A DNA stretch of 17,477 nucleotides from DATIJC01 sp035479015 (GCA_035479015.1 DATIJC010000014.1:1-17477); one strand, 5' to 3'. Positions 7,109 through 13,315 are shown, counted from the first letter of the stretch. The notes: a model not told the origin generated them from the sequence alone. Translations and numbers: made by a program.

Positions 7109-7464
7109 TGGGAAAAATTTACTATTTCTGTGACGACTTCTTCGATATTTTTTAGAACTTTTCCGTTTTGAAAACGTAATACTTTGATATTAAAACCAGA
7201 CAAATATATAGTCCTATTATGGTCGTACGCTCTACTATTCTGTTTATCGTGTATTTTTCCGTCAATCTCAATAGCTAACCTTTTTGACGGACAGTAGAAA
7301 TCTATGAAATATGGCCCAATACTATATTGGCGACTAAATAGTAATCCTATTTGCTTTGACTTTAGTCTCTGCCATAGAAGTAACTCTGAAGGTGTTGATT
7401 GGGCAATTTGAATCCTACGTTTCATTTTCTGCCTAGGATTATTAAAGAGGAAATATCGCTTCAC
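7096..7464 (-). CDS. DUF559 domain protein (Vsr-like PD-(D/E)XK endonuclease)
   Basis: The 122-aa product is a typical single-domain DUF559 protein, related to Vsr-type very-short-patch-repair nucleases of the PD-(D/E)XK fold. Visible landmarks are STPSELLLWQRLKSKQIG (23-40, Glu27), FSRQYSIGPYFIDFYCP (43-59, Asp55), RLAIEIDGKIH (62-72, Glu66, Asp68, His72), AYDHNRT (79-85) and VLRFQNGKVL (95-104). These candidate active-site residues are all kept. The frame opens with GTG at 7464 (MKRYFLF); an in-frame ATG at 7425 (MKRRIQIAQ) is a plausible alternative start. The stop codon and last residues lie in the flanking hairpin repeat. It is convergent with dnaB. Its cellular role is not known; the flanking repeats point to DNA mobility. 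Confidence 0.85.
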   Translation of the reverse strand: MKRYFLFNNPRQKMKRRIQIAQSTPSELLLWQRLKSKQIGLLFSRQYSIGPYFIDFYCPSKRLAIEIDGKIHDKQNSRAYDHNRTIYLSGFNIKVLRFQNGKVLKNIEEVVTEIVNFSHSLP

Positions 7465-7480
7465 AAGATAAATATACCTT

Positions 7481-7518
7481 GTTCCCCCTCTAAATTAGAG
7501 GGGGTGCAGGGGGAATAT
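7481..7518 (-). repeat. Right hairpin unit flanking the DUF559 gene
   Basis: Inverted relative of 7071-7108. The 9-bp perfect stem is 7484-7492 with 7496-7504 around the loop AAT, followed by the C-rich tail (minus strand) that ends ATATTCC. The next gene's stop codon starts 3 bases further on, at 7521. Confidence 0.85.
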
Positions 7519-7520
7519 TT

Positions 7521-7823
7521 TTAGCTTGATGCAGTGACAAACGGTGCCACTCCGAATAAGAAGAATGTAAGTACTCCACCAAGAATCAGAAACAAAAAGA
7601 AGAATCCCAGGTTTGATTTCAATGAGACACCCTCTTCACTGCCTTTACGGAAACTATCCGTGCTCGCAAGGATTACGAGTGCGATACCAAACCAGATCGC
7701 ACCGCGCACAAACACCGAGCCGATGCTATCGACAGCAAAGAGAAAAATGATGATCTCGCGACCAGCCAATCCGTACTTACCGCCATTCCATAATTCCTGC
7801 GCACGAAGTAGTGTAGGGTTCAT
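7521..7823 (-). CDS. Small two-helix membrane protein, unknown function
   Basis: The 100-aa product from the ATG at 7823 (MNPTLLRAQELWNGGKYGLA) has two hydrophobic segments, roughly 25-53 and 73-95, separated by a charged loop (TDSFRKGSEEGVSLKSN). I rejected the longer frame from 7907, because those extra 28 codons read through the tRNA-Leu gene and its 3' flank. No family is recognised. There is no clear Shine-Dalgarno sequence. It lies downstream of the tRNA on the same strand and could share its transcript. The stop sits right beside the right hairpin unit of the DUF559 element. Confidence 0.65.
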   Translation of the reverse strand: MNPTLLRAQELWNGGKYGLAGREIIIFLFAVDSIGSVFVRGAIWFGIALVILASTDSFRKGSEEGVSLKSNLGFFFLFLILGGVLTFFLFGVAPFVTASS

Positions 7824-7864
7824 ACATCCAGTGTAGAAAAGGGAGAGAGAAGATGCAAGTGGTG

Positions 7865-7948
7865 TGCCGATGGTGGGAGTCGAACCCACAAGCCCGTGAA
7901 GGCGCACGATTTTGAGTCGTACATGTTTGCCAGTTTCATCACATCGGC
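7865..7948 (-). tRNA. tRNA-Leu (anticodon CAA)
   Basis: On the minus strand the acceptor stem GCCGATG pairs with CATCGGC. The anticodon arm is TACGA-CTCAAAA-TCGTG, giving anticodon CAA (reads UUG). A long class II variable arm is present, as expected for Leu. The T arm is GTGGG-TTCGACT-CCCAC. The discriminator base is A (7865) and CCA is not encoded, as the following bases read CAC. Confidence 0.93.
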
Positions 7949-7960
7949 GAATTTGGAGAT

Positions 7961-7966
7961 ATTATA
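7961..7966 (-). promoter_or_regulatory. -10 box of the tRNA-Leu gene
   Basis: A perfect TATAAT on the minus strand lies 12 bases before the tRNA 5' end, giving a start a few bases upstream of the mature tRNA. No convincing -35 is visible. Confidence 0.55.
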
Positions 7967-7968
7967 TC

Positions 7969-8415
7969 CTATCGAAGGGCAATAATTGCGCTCACCACAA
8001 TGATTTGGGGGATAAGCCCCAAGAGGATATTTGGAGTGGAACGGTGAAAGTTGTGGTGAAAATCATTGAAAATTTTCAAAATAGGCGGATTAAAGTGCCA
8101 GAAGTTACGCGGCGCCTCGACAAAGTCGGGAAGCAATCCTATAAAGGCACCGTATATTGCGATCCACGAAAACGCGAAAAAGTTTGGCTGGAATATAAAT
8201 AAGACGAGCAATCCGGCGATTGCCAAATCTCCCAATTCTAAAATAAATGCAGTTCTTTTTGATCTGCTACCATTTGTCAAACCAGTTCCGACATCCCAGT
8301 GCAGGATCCAATCTTCTAGATAATGTGAAGCCAAAATGACAGGAAAAGCCAATAAGGGGTTATGAAGCCTGGTGGCGATATACGCGCCGGTCATGGCGTG
8401 AGATATAGAAAGCAT
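7969..8415 (-). CDS. Membrane protein with conserved His/Asp, possibly DUF457/phospholipase C-like
   Basis: The 148-aa product has about four hydrophobic segments. Clustered polar residues lie between them: ISHAMTG (His6), ASHYLEDWILHWDVG (His31, Asp35, His39, Asp41), GLLPDFVE (Asp97, Glu100) and NDFHHNFHRS (His120, His121, His124). This spacing of His/Asp within a membrane protein recalls membrane-bound metal-dependent hydrolases (YdjM/DUF457) and zinc-dependent phospholipase C-like families, but the match is loose. Its start is only 27 bases from the divergent gdhA start, so each gene's promoter must overlap the other's 5' end. A metal-dependent enzyme is an inference. Confidence 0.6.
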   Translation of the reverse strand: MLSISHAMTGAYIATRLHNPLLAFPVILASHYLEDWILHWDVGTGLTNGSRSKRTAFILELGDLAIAGLLVLFIFQPNFFAFSWIAIYGAFIGLLPDFVEAPRNFWHFNPPILKIFNDFHHNFHRSTPNILLGLIPQIIVVSAIIALR

Positions 8416-8442
8416 AGACTAACTATTGTACTATATGCTCCT

Positions 8443-9669
8443 ATGACAGATCCATTTGTGTCCGCCCAAACCCAACTGCAGGAACTAGCTGCAATCTTAC
8501 AACTTGATCCGAATATAGTTGCTAGGCTTCGGGAGCCAGAGCGGATCGTGAAGCTAGCACTAGCTGTGAAAATGGATGACGGACATACGAAAATGTTTAC
8601 AGGCTATAGGAGTCAGCATAACAACGCCCGTGGACCATACAAGGGAGGGATACGCTTTCACCCGCAGGTCAGCGAATCGGAGGTCAAAGCTCTTTCCATG
8701 TGGATGACATGGAAATGTGCTATCGCCAACATTCCCTACGGTGGTGGCAAGGGGGGAGTAATTGTCGATCCTAAAACACTGTCAGCTAGTGAGCTTGAGC
8801 GGCTATGCCGTGCCTATGCCCGCGGCATTGCTGATGTGATCGGTGAAGAAAAAGATGTACCAGCGCCAGACGTCAATACCGGCTCAAAAGAAATGGAGTG
8901 GATGCTGGATGAGTATCAAAAAGTGAGCGGTTCAAAATCAACGGCTACCTTTACGGGAAAATCGATTGAACATGGCGGCTCGCAGGGGCGCACTGAGGCG
9001 ACTGGTTTTGGAGGTGTCTATATCCTCAATGAATTACTCAAGTCAGAAAATATTTCCAATAAGGTCACTTTGGCCATACAAGGTATTGGTAATGTCGGTT
9101 CCTATTTTGCCTTCGCAGCTTTTGATGCTGGTCACAAAGTTGTGGCACTCTCAGATTCTTCCAGCGCTATCTACAGCGAAAGCGGAATCAATCCTCATGA
9201 AGCTTTGGAGTTTAAAAAAACGAACAAAACTCTAGCCGGTTTCCCGGGAACCAAAAGCATAACTGGTGAAGAATTATTGCGCCTGAAAGTGGATGTATTA
9301 GTCCCAAGTGCGCTGGAGGGAGTGATCACCAAAGAGGTGGCGCAGAGTGTGCAGTGCACATACATTATTGAAATGGCTAACGGCCCAGTGGTTCCGGATG
9401 CTGATCCAGTACTTCACGAGAGAGGAATCATCAGTGTGCCTGATGTACTATCAAACTCCGGCGGAGTTACTGTTTCCTACTTTGAGTGGGTGCAGGACAG
9501 GGAAGGGAAATTTTGGACCAAGGATGAAGTGCTTGCCAAATTGCAGGAGCGCATTCGCGATGGATTTGCAGCTGCCTATAGCGCAACCAAGAAATACAGT
9601 ACCACCATGCGCATGGGAGCGTATGTATCAGCGGTCGAAAGAGTAGTCACGGCGATGAGCGCTGTATAA
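8443..9669 (+). CDS. gdhA: Glutamate/leucine-type dehydrogenase (Glu/Leu/Phe/Val family)
   Basis: The 408-aa enzyme catalyses NAD(P)-dependent reversible oxidative deamination, most likely of glutamate, linking carbon and nitrogen metabolism. Substrate-domain motifs are GPYKGGIRFHP (64-74, Lys68), MTWKCAIANIPYGGGKGG (88-105, Lys91 and catalytic Lys103) and APDVNTG (141-147, Asp143). The Rossmann motif GIGNVG is at 214-219. I chose the ATG at 8443 (MTDPFVSAQ). The frame extends to 8362, but those 27 residues are antisense to the neighbouring gene and unlike the family. A TACTAT box (8429-8434) lies 8 bases before this ATG. Exact substrate specificity cannot be settled by eye. It is first in a five-gene plus-strand cluster. 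Confidence 0.92.
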   Translation: MTDPFVSAQTQLQELAAILQLDPNIVARLREPERIVKLALAVKMDDGHTKMFTGYRSQHNNARGPYKGGIRFHPQVSESEVKALSMWMTWKCAIANIPYGGGKGGVIVDPKTLSASELERLCRAYARGIADVIGEEKDVPAPDVNTGSKEMEWMLDEYQKVSGSKSTATFTGKSIEHGGSQGRTEATGFGGVYILNELLKSENISNKVTLAIQGIGNVGSYFAFAAFDAGHKVVALSDSSSAIYSESGINPHEALEFKKTNKTLAGFPGTKSITGEELLRLKVDVLVPSALEGVITKEVAQSVQCTYIIEMANGPVVPDADPVLHERGIISVPDVLSNSGGVTVSYFEWVQDREGKFWTKDEVLAKLQERIRDGFAAAYSATKKYSTTMRMGAYVSAVERVVTAMSAV

Positions 9670-9676
9670 TGTTCTC

Positions 9677-10402
9677 ATGGAAATAGTCGTACAGATTTTT
9701 TCACTCATTTGGACATTACTGTCATGTTTATTGGGCCTCTATTGGCTGTGGAAAAAACTCACGCAGGAGCGTGTCATGGATGAGAGCGAATGGTTTGACA
9801 AGATTGTAGTAGTGATACCGGTCACTACAATTCTTGCCAAAATGGGGGCAGTACTTTTACTCTTACCTTTTTCAAAAATTCACATTTCAAACATATGGAT
9901 GTCTTTTTGGCAAACGCCAGCGGATCAAGGACTTTGGCTGGTTATCTGTGTGCTGCTTCTTGTCTTCGCTTTTCGGAAAAACAATTTGTTCTCGAGTTTA
10001 GATTATCTTGTCATCCCATTGACCGTATTTTTGATAGCGATCGTCACCGGAGGGGGAATTGAAAATATACTCTCCATTACACTCAGTAATATGGTCGGAA
10101 AAAATGCGACACAATTTGGTGCTGCTGATTTCCTCTGGATTATTCAATCATTGATGCTGGTTGGCTTTTCCTGGCTGCTCACTAAGTTGGAGCGAGGCTA
10201 CCGGACCTTTTCTTGGTATAAAGCGAAACGGAGTAGTGCTAACTCAGGTTTTGTCTTTGCTAGCTTTTGTATTGGCATAGGACTGATTGGCAATATCGGT
10301 GAAGTATTTCACCCGAGCATTGATATTTTCTTTTTTGGACTTGCTCTGCTTGTCGGTTTTATGCTACTGTACGTTCGATCGGGGCGAACTCTATGGCACT
10401 AA
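9677..10402 (+). CDS. Seven-helix membrane protein, weakly Lgt-like
   Basis: The 241-aa product has seven hydrophobic segments (about 5-26, 41-64, 86-99, 110-127, 147-165, 192-208, 215-233). The layout of the first four, with a charged loop after helix 1 (KKLTQERVMDESEWFDK) and a LDYLVIPL segment, resembles prolipoprotein diacylglyceryl transferase (Lgt). However, the Lgt signature GRxGNFxN and its key His/Arg/Glu residues are not visible. lspA, the next enzyme in lipoprotein maturation, is two genes downstream. A perfect TATAAT (9665-9670) lies 6 bases before the ATG. The gene overlaps the next one by 10 bases. A membrane protein is certain; the Lgt link is tentative. Confidence 0.55.
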   Translation: MEIVVQIFSLIWTLLSCLLGLYWLWKKLTQERVMDESEWFDKIVVVIPVTTILAKMGAVLLLLPFSKIHISNIWMSFWQTPADQGLWLVICVLLLVFAFRKNNLFSSLDYLVIPLTVFLIAIVTGGGIENILSITLSNMVGKNATQFGAADFLWIIQSLMLVGFSWLLTKLERGYRTFSWYKAKRSSANSGFVFASFCIGIGLIGNIGEVFHPSIDIFFFGLALLVGFMLLYVRSGRTLWH

Positions 10403-10728
10403 ATTCAGATCAGCTCTCAAATTTACGGACTCGGCTTGAAAGTGAAAAAGCAAAGCTTGAAAGTGTTCTACAGTCTATAGATGTGGGTGATCCCGCACAA
10501 AACGGCGAACGGGTGGACAATAATGCGGATGCTGGTACAGATGCAATTGAAGAAAATGATCTAGTTCGATCAGAATCTCTTCGGCGGGAGACAACCATCA
10601 TGATGGAGCGCATTGATGACTCGTTGCGGCGCATGAGCGAGGGATCATATGGGAAAACTGATGATGGTGAGGATATTCCATTTGAGCGTCTAGAAATCGA
10701 TCCTACTGCCACCACGAATGTCGCCTAA
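10393..10728 (+). CDS. DksA/TraR-like protein lacking the zinc-finger cysteines
   Basis: The 111-aa product follows the DksA/TraR/YteA plan: an N-terminal helix (QLSNLRTRLESEKAKLESVL), the DNNADAGTDAIEEND tip (42-56, compare DNHPADxGTE in YteA-type proteins), a second helix (RRETTIMMERIDDSLRRMSEG) and the degenerate zinc-finger region YGKTDDGEDIPFERLEIDP (86-104). In the family this last part is YGxCxxCGxxIPxxRLxxxPxxxxCxxC; here no cysteine exists in the whole protein. Family members bind RNA polymerase in the secondary channel and modulate initiation. It overlaps the preceding membrane-protein gene by 10 bases and lspA by 11 bases, so it is translationally coupled. Confidence 0.85.
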   Translation: MALNSDQLSNLRTRLESEKAKLESVLQSIDVGDPAQNGERVDNNADAGTDAIEENDLVRSESLRRETTIMMERIDDSLRRMSEGSYGKTDDGEDIPFERLEIDPTATTNVA

Positions 10729-11119
10729 GTTTTTCATTTTTTATCTTCTATCGTTTGTTCTCTGCCAAGTTACCTCGTTGGTTCTATCGGGGAATGTCGT
10801 GTTAAACAATGTCGTGTTAAACCGTGGCATATCTTTTGGCTTGGCTTCATCCAATATATTAAGCATCGCTCTGGTGGCTGTTTGCATCGTGCTCTATGTG
10901 CTGACCCGAAGGTTACAGAAGAAATATCCCGTATCATACGGACTTTTGATGGGCGCTGTTGTATCGAATTTGTTTGACCGTTTTGTCTACGGTGGAGTGC
11001 GCGATGTATTCCGTTTGCCCTTTATAGGGATCTCAAATAATCTGGCGGATTGGATGATATTGGGGGCACTTATCGTGATAGGGGCGAAAGAGAGTAAAAT
11101 ACATCATGGACTTCGCTGA
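10718..11119 (+). CDS. lspA: Lipoprotein signal peptidase (signal peptidase II)
   Basis: LspA is the membrane aspartic protease that removes lipoprotein signal peptides. The 133-aa product is short for the family (about 160) but keeps the VLNRGISFGLA motif (33-43), the SNLFDRFVYGGVRDVF block (83-98, Asp87) and NNLADW (107-112, Asp111); Asp87 and Asp111 form the catalytic pair. The usual N-terminal DQxTK motif reads CQVTS here (16-20). A perfect 15-bp tandem duplication (10793-10807, 10808-10822) encodes NVVLN twice just before the conserved Asn. The start overlaps the DksA-like gene by 11 bases and the end (TGA) overlaps the pseudouridine synthase by 14 bases. Confidence 0.88.
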   Translation: MSPKFFIFYLLSFVLCQVTSLVLSGNVVLNNVVLNRGISFGLASSNILSIALVAVCIVLYVLTRRLQKKYPVSYGLLMGAVVSNLFDRFVYGGVRDVFRLPFIGISNNLADWMILGALIVIGAKESKIHHGLR

Positions 11120-11906
11120 TCTAGACAAATCTATCCTTTTTGAAGACGATGCAATCGTGGTTATTAATAAGCCCGCAGGATGGGTGGTGAACCGCTCACA
11201 GACGCAGTCTGAACTGACGGTACAAGATTGGTTCGCGACCAAAATCGCAAACTACCAACAATCAACTACCAACAACCAACAAACATCTGAATATGGAACT
11301 CCGGAAGAAATCTTTGCTGACCGCGGCGGCATTGTTCACAGACTAGATAAAGATACCTCAGGCGTGTTACTGCTAGCAAAGACCCCAGACGTACTTGTAG
11401 AACTGTTGCGCCAGTTCAAAGAGCGGGAGACGGAAAAAACCTATATCGCTCTCGTGCATGGCAAATTAGTTCCTCAGGAGGGGATCATCAAGCTACCTAT
11501 GGATAGGAGTCAAAATGATCCCAAAAAATTTGCTATCGTTGCTGATGGTCGGGAGAGTGAGACGCGCTACAGCGTGGTGGAGTATTTTCCGGGACTTCCC
11601 GAAGGCATCTCACCTAAAAAAGGAAAGAGTTATCAGGGATTCTCATTAGTGGAGTGTTACCCAAAAACAGGCCGCACGCATCAAATACGTGTGCACATGG
11701 CCGCAATAAAGCATCCACTCGTCGGTGATAGCACATATGGTGGCCGCAAGCGGATCACTCTTGATCAAGAATGGTGCCCTCGGCACTTCCTGCATGCCAA
11801 AAAACTGTGCTTTTCGCATCCAGTGACCAATGAACGCTTGTGCATAGAGGCACCGTTACCGGAAGAATTACAAAATGCACTAAACTCATTTTCGTACTCC
11901 CTCTAA
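11106..11906 (+). CDS. RluA/RluD family RNA pseudouridine synthase
   Basis: The 266-aa enzyme converts specific uridines in RNA to pseudouridine. It has the opening ILFEDDAIVVINKPAGWVV (10-28), the catalytic motif HRLDKDTSG (78-86, Asp81), KTYIALVHG (111-119), and the GRTHQIRVHMA block with GDSTYGG near residues 195-215. There is no N-terminal S4 domain. Between the KPAGWVV motif and the catalytic loop lies a low-complexity Asn/Gln/Thr segment (NYQQSTTNNQQT, 49-60) encoded by a short CAACTACCAACAA-type repeat. The final residues FSYSL and the TAA come from the 106-bp element that begins at 11887. The rRNA or tRNA target cannot be told from sequence alone. Confidence 0.9.
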   Translation: MDFADLDKSILFEDDAIVVINKPAGWVVNRSQTQSELTVQDWFATKIANYQQSTTNNQQTSEYGTPEEIFADRGGIVHRLDKDTSGVLLLAKTPDVLVELLRQFKERETEKTYIALVHGKLVPQEGIIKLPMDRSQNDPKKFAIVADGRESETRYSVVEYFPGLPEGISPKKGKSYQGFSLVECYPKTGRTHQIRVHMAAIKHPLVGDSTYGGRKRITLDQEWCPRHFLHAKKLCFSHPVTNERLCIEAPLPEELQNALNSFSYSL

Positions 11907-11992
11907 ATCTCCCCCTACCCTAGGGGGAGACTATATTTAAAAAAATAAAATAGTTCCCCTCTCCTAAAATAGGGGAGGGGTTAGGGGTGGAG
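11887..11992 (-). mobile_element. 106-bp MITE-like element, copy 2 (inverted)
   Basis: Exact reverse complement of 4923-5028. It begins inside the last codons of the pseudouridine synthase gene and ends 2 bases before the queA stop codon (11995-11997), filling the whole gap between two convergent genes. Read from queA, the hairpin at about 11957-11981 is followed by AACTATTTTATTTTTTT, so this copy may also act as queA's transcription terminator. Confidence 0.85.
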
Positions 11993-11994
11993 GA

Positions 11995-13044
11995 TTATCG
12001 TATCCACATCGCGTCGCCGAAAGAGTAGAAGTGGTAGTCGTTATCCAGCGCATGTTGGTATGCTTTACCGATCAGTGAACCTTTGAAAATGGTGCCTCCG
12101 CAAAAAGCTGTAACCAACATTAATAGCGTAGATTTGGGCGTATGGAAGTTGGTGATTAGTGAGTCCACATAATCAAATTTATACGGCGGGTAAATAAAAA
12201 TGGAGGTAGTACCGGAACCCATTTCAAACTTGCTGGTTTCCAAAACGCGCACCACCGTTGTGCCAACAGCGATAATTCGCTTGCCGATTTTACGTGCATT
12301 CTGGAGCGCAACTGATGATTCGTAACTAACCTCATACCACTCTTCATGCATGTGATGTTCCAACACGTTTTCGGTTTTTACGGGCAGAAAAGTACCTAAT
12401 CCTACATGCAAAGTCACGTTAATTATCTGCACCCCTTTTGTCCGTAACTTCGTTAGCAGTTCTGGGGTGAAATGTAGACCCGCAGTCGGTGCAGCCATAG
12501 CGCCGACTCTATGGGCATAGACGGTCTGATAGAGTGCCCTCAGTCTCGCTTCGTCATCCTGCTGCCATTTGATATATGGGGGGATAGGAGTCTTGGCCCA
12601 TGTAGTTAAAATGGTCATGAAATGTTCTCGGGAAGCGCTAAAAGTAATGATTCTTCGGTAATCATCTACTCGTATACATGTGCCGGTTATTGGAGTATTG
12701 GGTACGGAAATTCTTTGACCAACTTTGAGGCCGGGTTTGGTTAGTGCGGACCAAGTTACGGTGTCCGCAGTCAAACTGATCTCTTTTTCAAGCAGAATCT
12801 CAAAGGAACGAGCAGGCCCGACAAAAGCACTTCGTGCATTTAGACGGGCAGGGAAAACCTTTGTGTCATTGACTACGAGCACGTCATTTGGGGTCAGTAA
12901 ATCAGCTAAATCATAGAAGTGTGCGTCGGTTAGAGTTTCGGGTTTTCGATCCAAGATGAGCAGCTTGCTGTGGTCGCGCGGCGACATAGGAGTCTGTGCA
13001 ATTTTGTCATCGGGCAGTATATAATCAAAATCTGAAAGCGTCAT
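11995..13044 (-). CDS. queA: S-adenosylmethionine:tRNA ribosyltransferase-isomerase
   Basis: QueA transfers and isomerises the ribosyl part of AdoMet onto preQ1-modified tRNA, giving epoxyqueuosine. The 349-aa product has the family landmarks: MTLSDFDYILPDDKIAQTP (1-19), VLVVNDTKVFPARL (55-68), GAMAAPTAGLHFTPELL (181-197), TLHVGLGTFLPV (211-222), GTTVVRVLE (263-271), TNFHTPKSTLLMLV (300-313) and FYSFGDAMWI near the end. It is full-length. A TATAAT on the minus strand (13055-13060) lies 10 bases upstream of the ATG and overlaps the start of the divergent 82-aa gene. Together with tgt just beyond, it represents part of the queuosine pathway; preQ1 synthesis genes are not in this window. Confidence 0.95.
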   Translation of the reverse strand: MTLSDFDYILPDDKIAQTPMSPRDHSKLLILDRKPETLTDAHFYDLADLLTPNDVLVVNDTKVFPARLNARSAFVGPARSFEILLEKEISLTADTVTWSALTKPGLKVGQRISVPNTPITGTCIRVDDYRRIITFSASREHFMTILTTWAKTPIPPYIKWQQDDEARLRALYQTVYAHRVGAMAAPTAGLHFTPELLTKLRTKGVQIINVTLHVGLGTFLPVKTENVLEHHMHEEWYEVSYESSVALQNARKIGKRIIAVGTTVVRVLETSKFEMGSGTTSIFIYPPYKFDYVDSLITNFHTPKSTLLMLVTAFCGGTIFKGSLIGKAYQHALDNDYHFYSFGDAMWIR

Positions 13045-13059
13045 AGTAGGAAGGATTAT

Positions 13060-13308
13060 ATGTCAGAGTTAGATAGAAATGCACAGATACTTTTGTACCA
13101 TGTTGAAGATCTCATGGAGATTTGTCCAAACCAATATGTATTGATAACTAGTGATGGTGAACATATGTCCTACTCTCCCGACTTGGCTATGCTGAGTCAT
13201 CAAGCCGAACTAATTGGTATGCCATACGTGTTGTGTTTGATTTCACGGGAGGGCATAAACAACTTCTTTGCAGCCTTTGGATTTCATGTTGAGATCACTG
13301 GTGACTAG
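13060..13308 (+). CDS. Small protein of unknown function (82 aa)
   Basis: This 82-aa protein lies between queA and tgt. It starts at ATG 13060 with a purine-rich AGGAAGG (13048-13054) 5 bases upstream, which supports it as a real gene. The sequence is mildly acidic with no membrane segment and one short hydrophobic stretch (MPYVLCLISREGI, 54-66). It contains the motif NQYVLITSDGEHMSY (24-38). No family is recognised and no catalytic motif is visible. It ends 21 bases before tgt, and the tgt -10 box lies between them. The position inside a queuosine gene pair might suggest a tRNA-modification link, but this is only proximity. Confidence 0.6.
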   Translation: MSELDRNAQILLYHVEDLMEICPNQYVLITSDGEHMSYSPDLAMLSHQAELIGMPYVLCLISREGINNFFAAFGFHVEITGD

Positions 13309-13315
13309 ACTGCTA

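Larger units (their letters stand above)
7071..7518 (-). mobile_element. Candidate DUF559-encoding mobile unit
   Basis: A single DUF559 endonuclease-like gene (minus strand) lies between two inverted, structurally matched hairpin units (7071-7108 and 7481-7518), each starting ATATTCC at its outer edge. The same hairpin family, with the same TA-NNN-TA tip, builds the gene-less 106-bp elements elsewhere in this window. The layout is seen in the sequence; that it moves is inference. Confidence 0.5.

Noticed and set aside
7824..7907. Upstream extension of the small membrane-protein gene (frame open to 7907)
   Set aside because: The extra codons translate the 3' half of tRNA-Leu and its flank; the ATG at 7823 gives a membrane protein without this.
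8362..8442. Upstream extension of gdhA to 8362
   Set aside because: These 27 residues are antisense to the first codons of the divergent membrane-protein gene and have no resemblance to glutamate dehydrogenase; the ATG at 8443 gives a normal N-terminus.
11240..11290. CRISPR-like or tandem-repeat array
   Set aside because: The repeats are under 15 bases, lie inside an open reading frame and have no spacers; no cas genes occur in the window.
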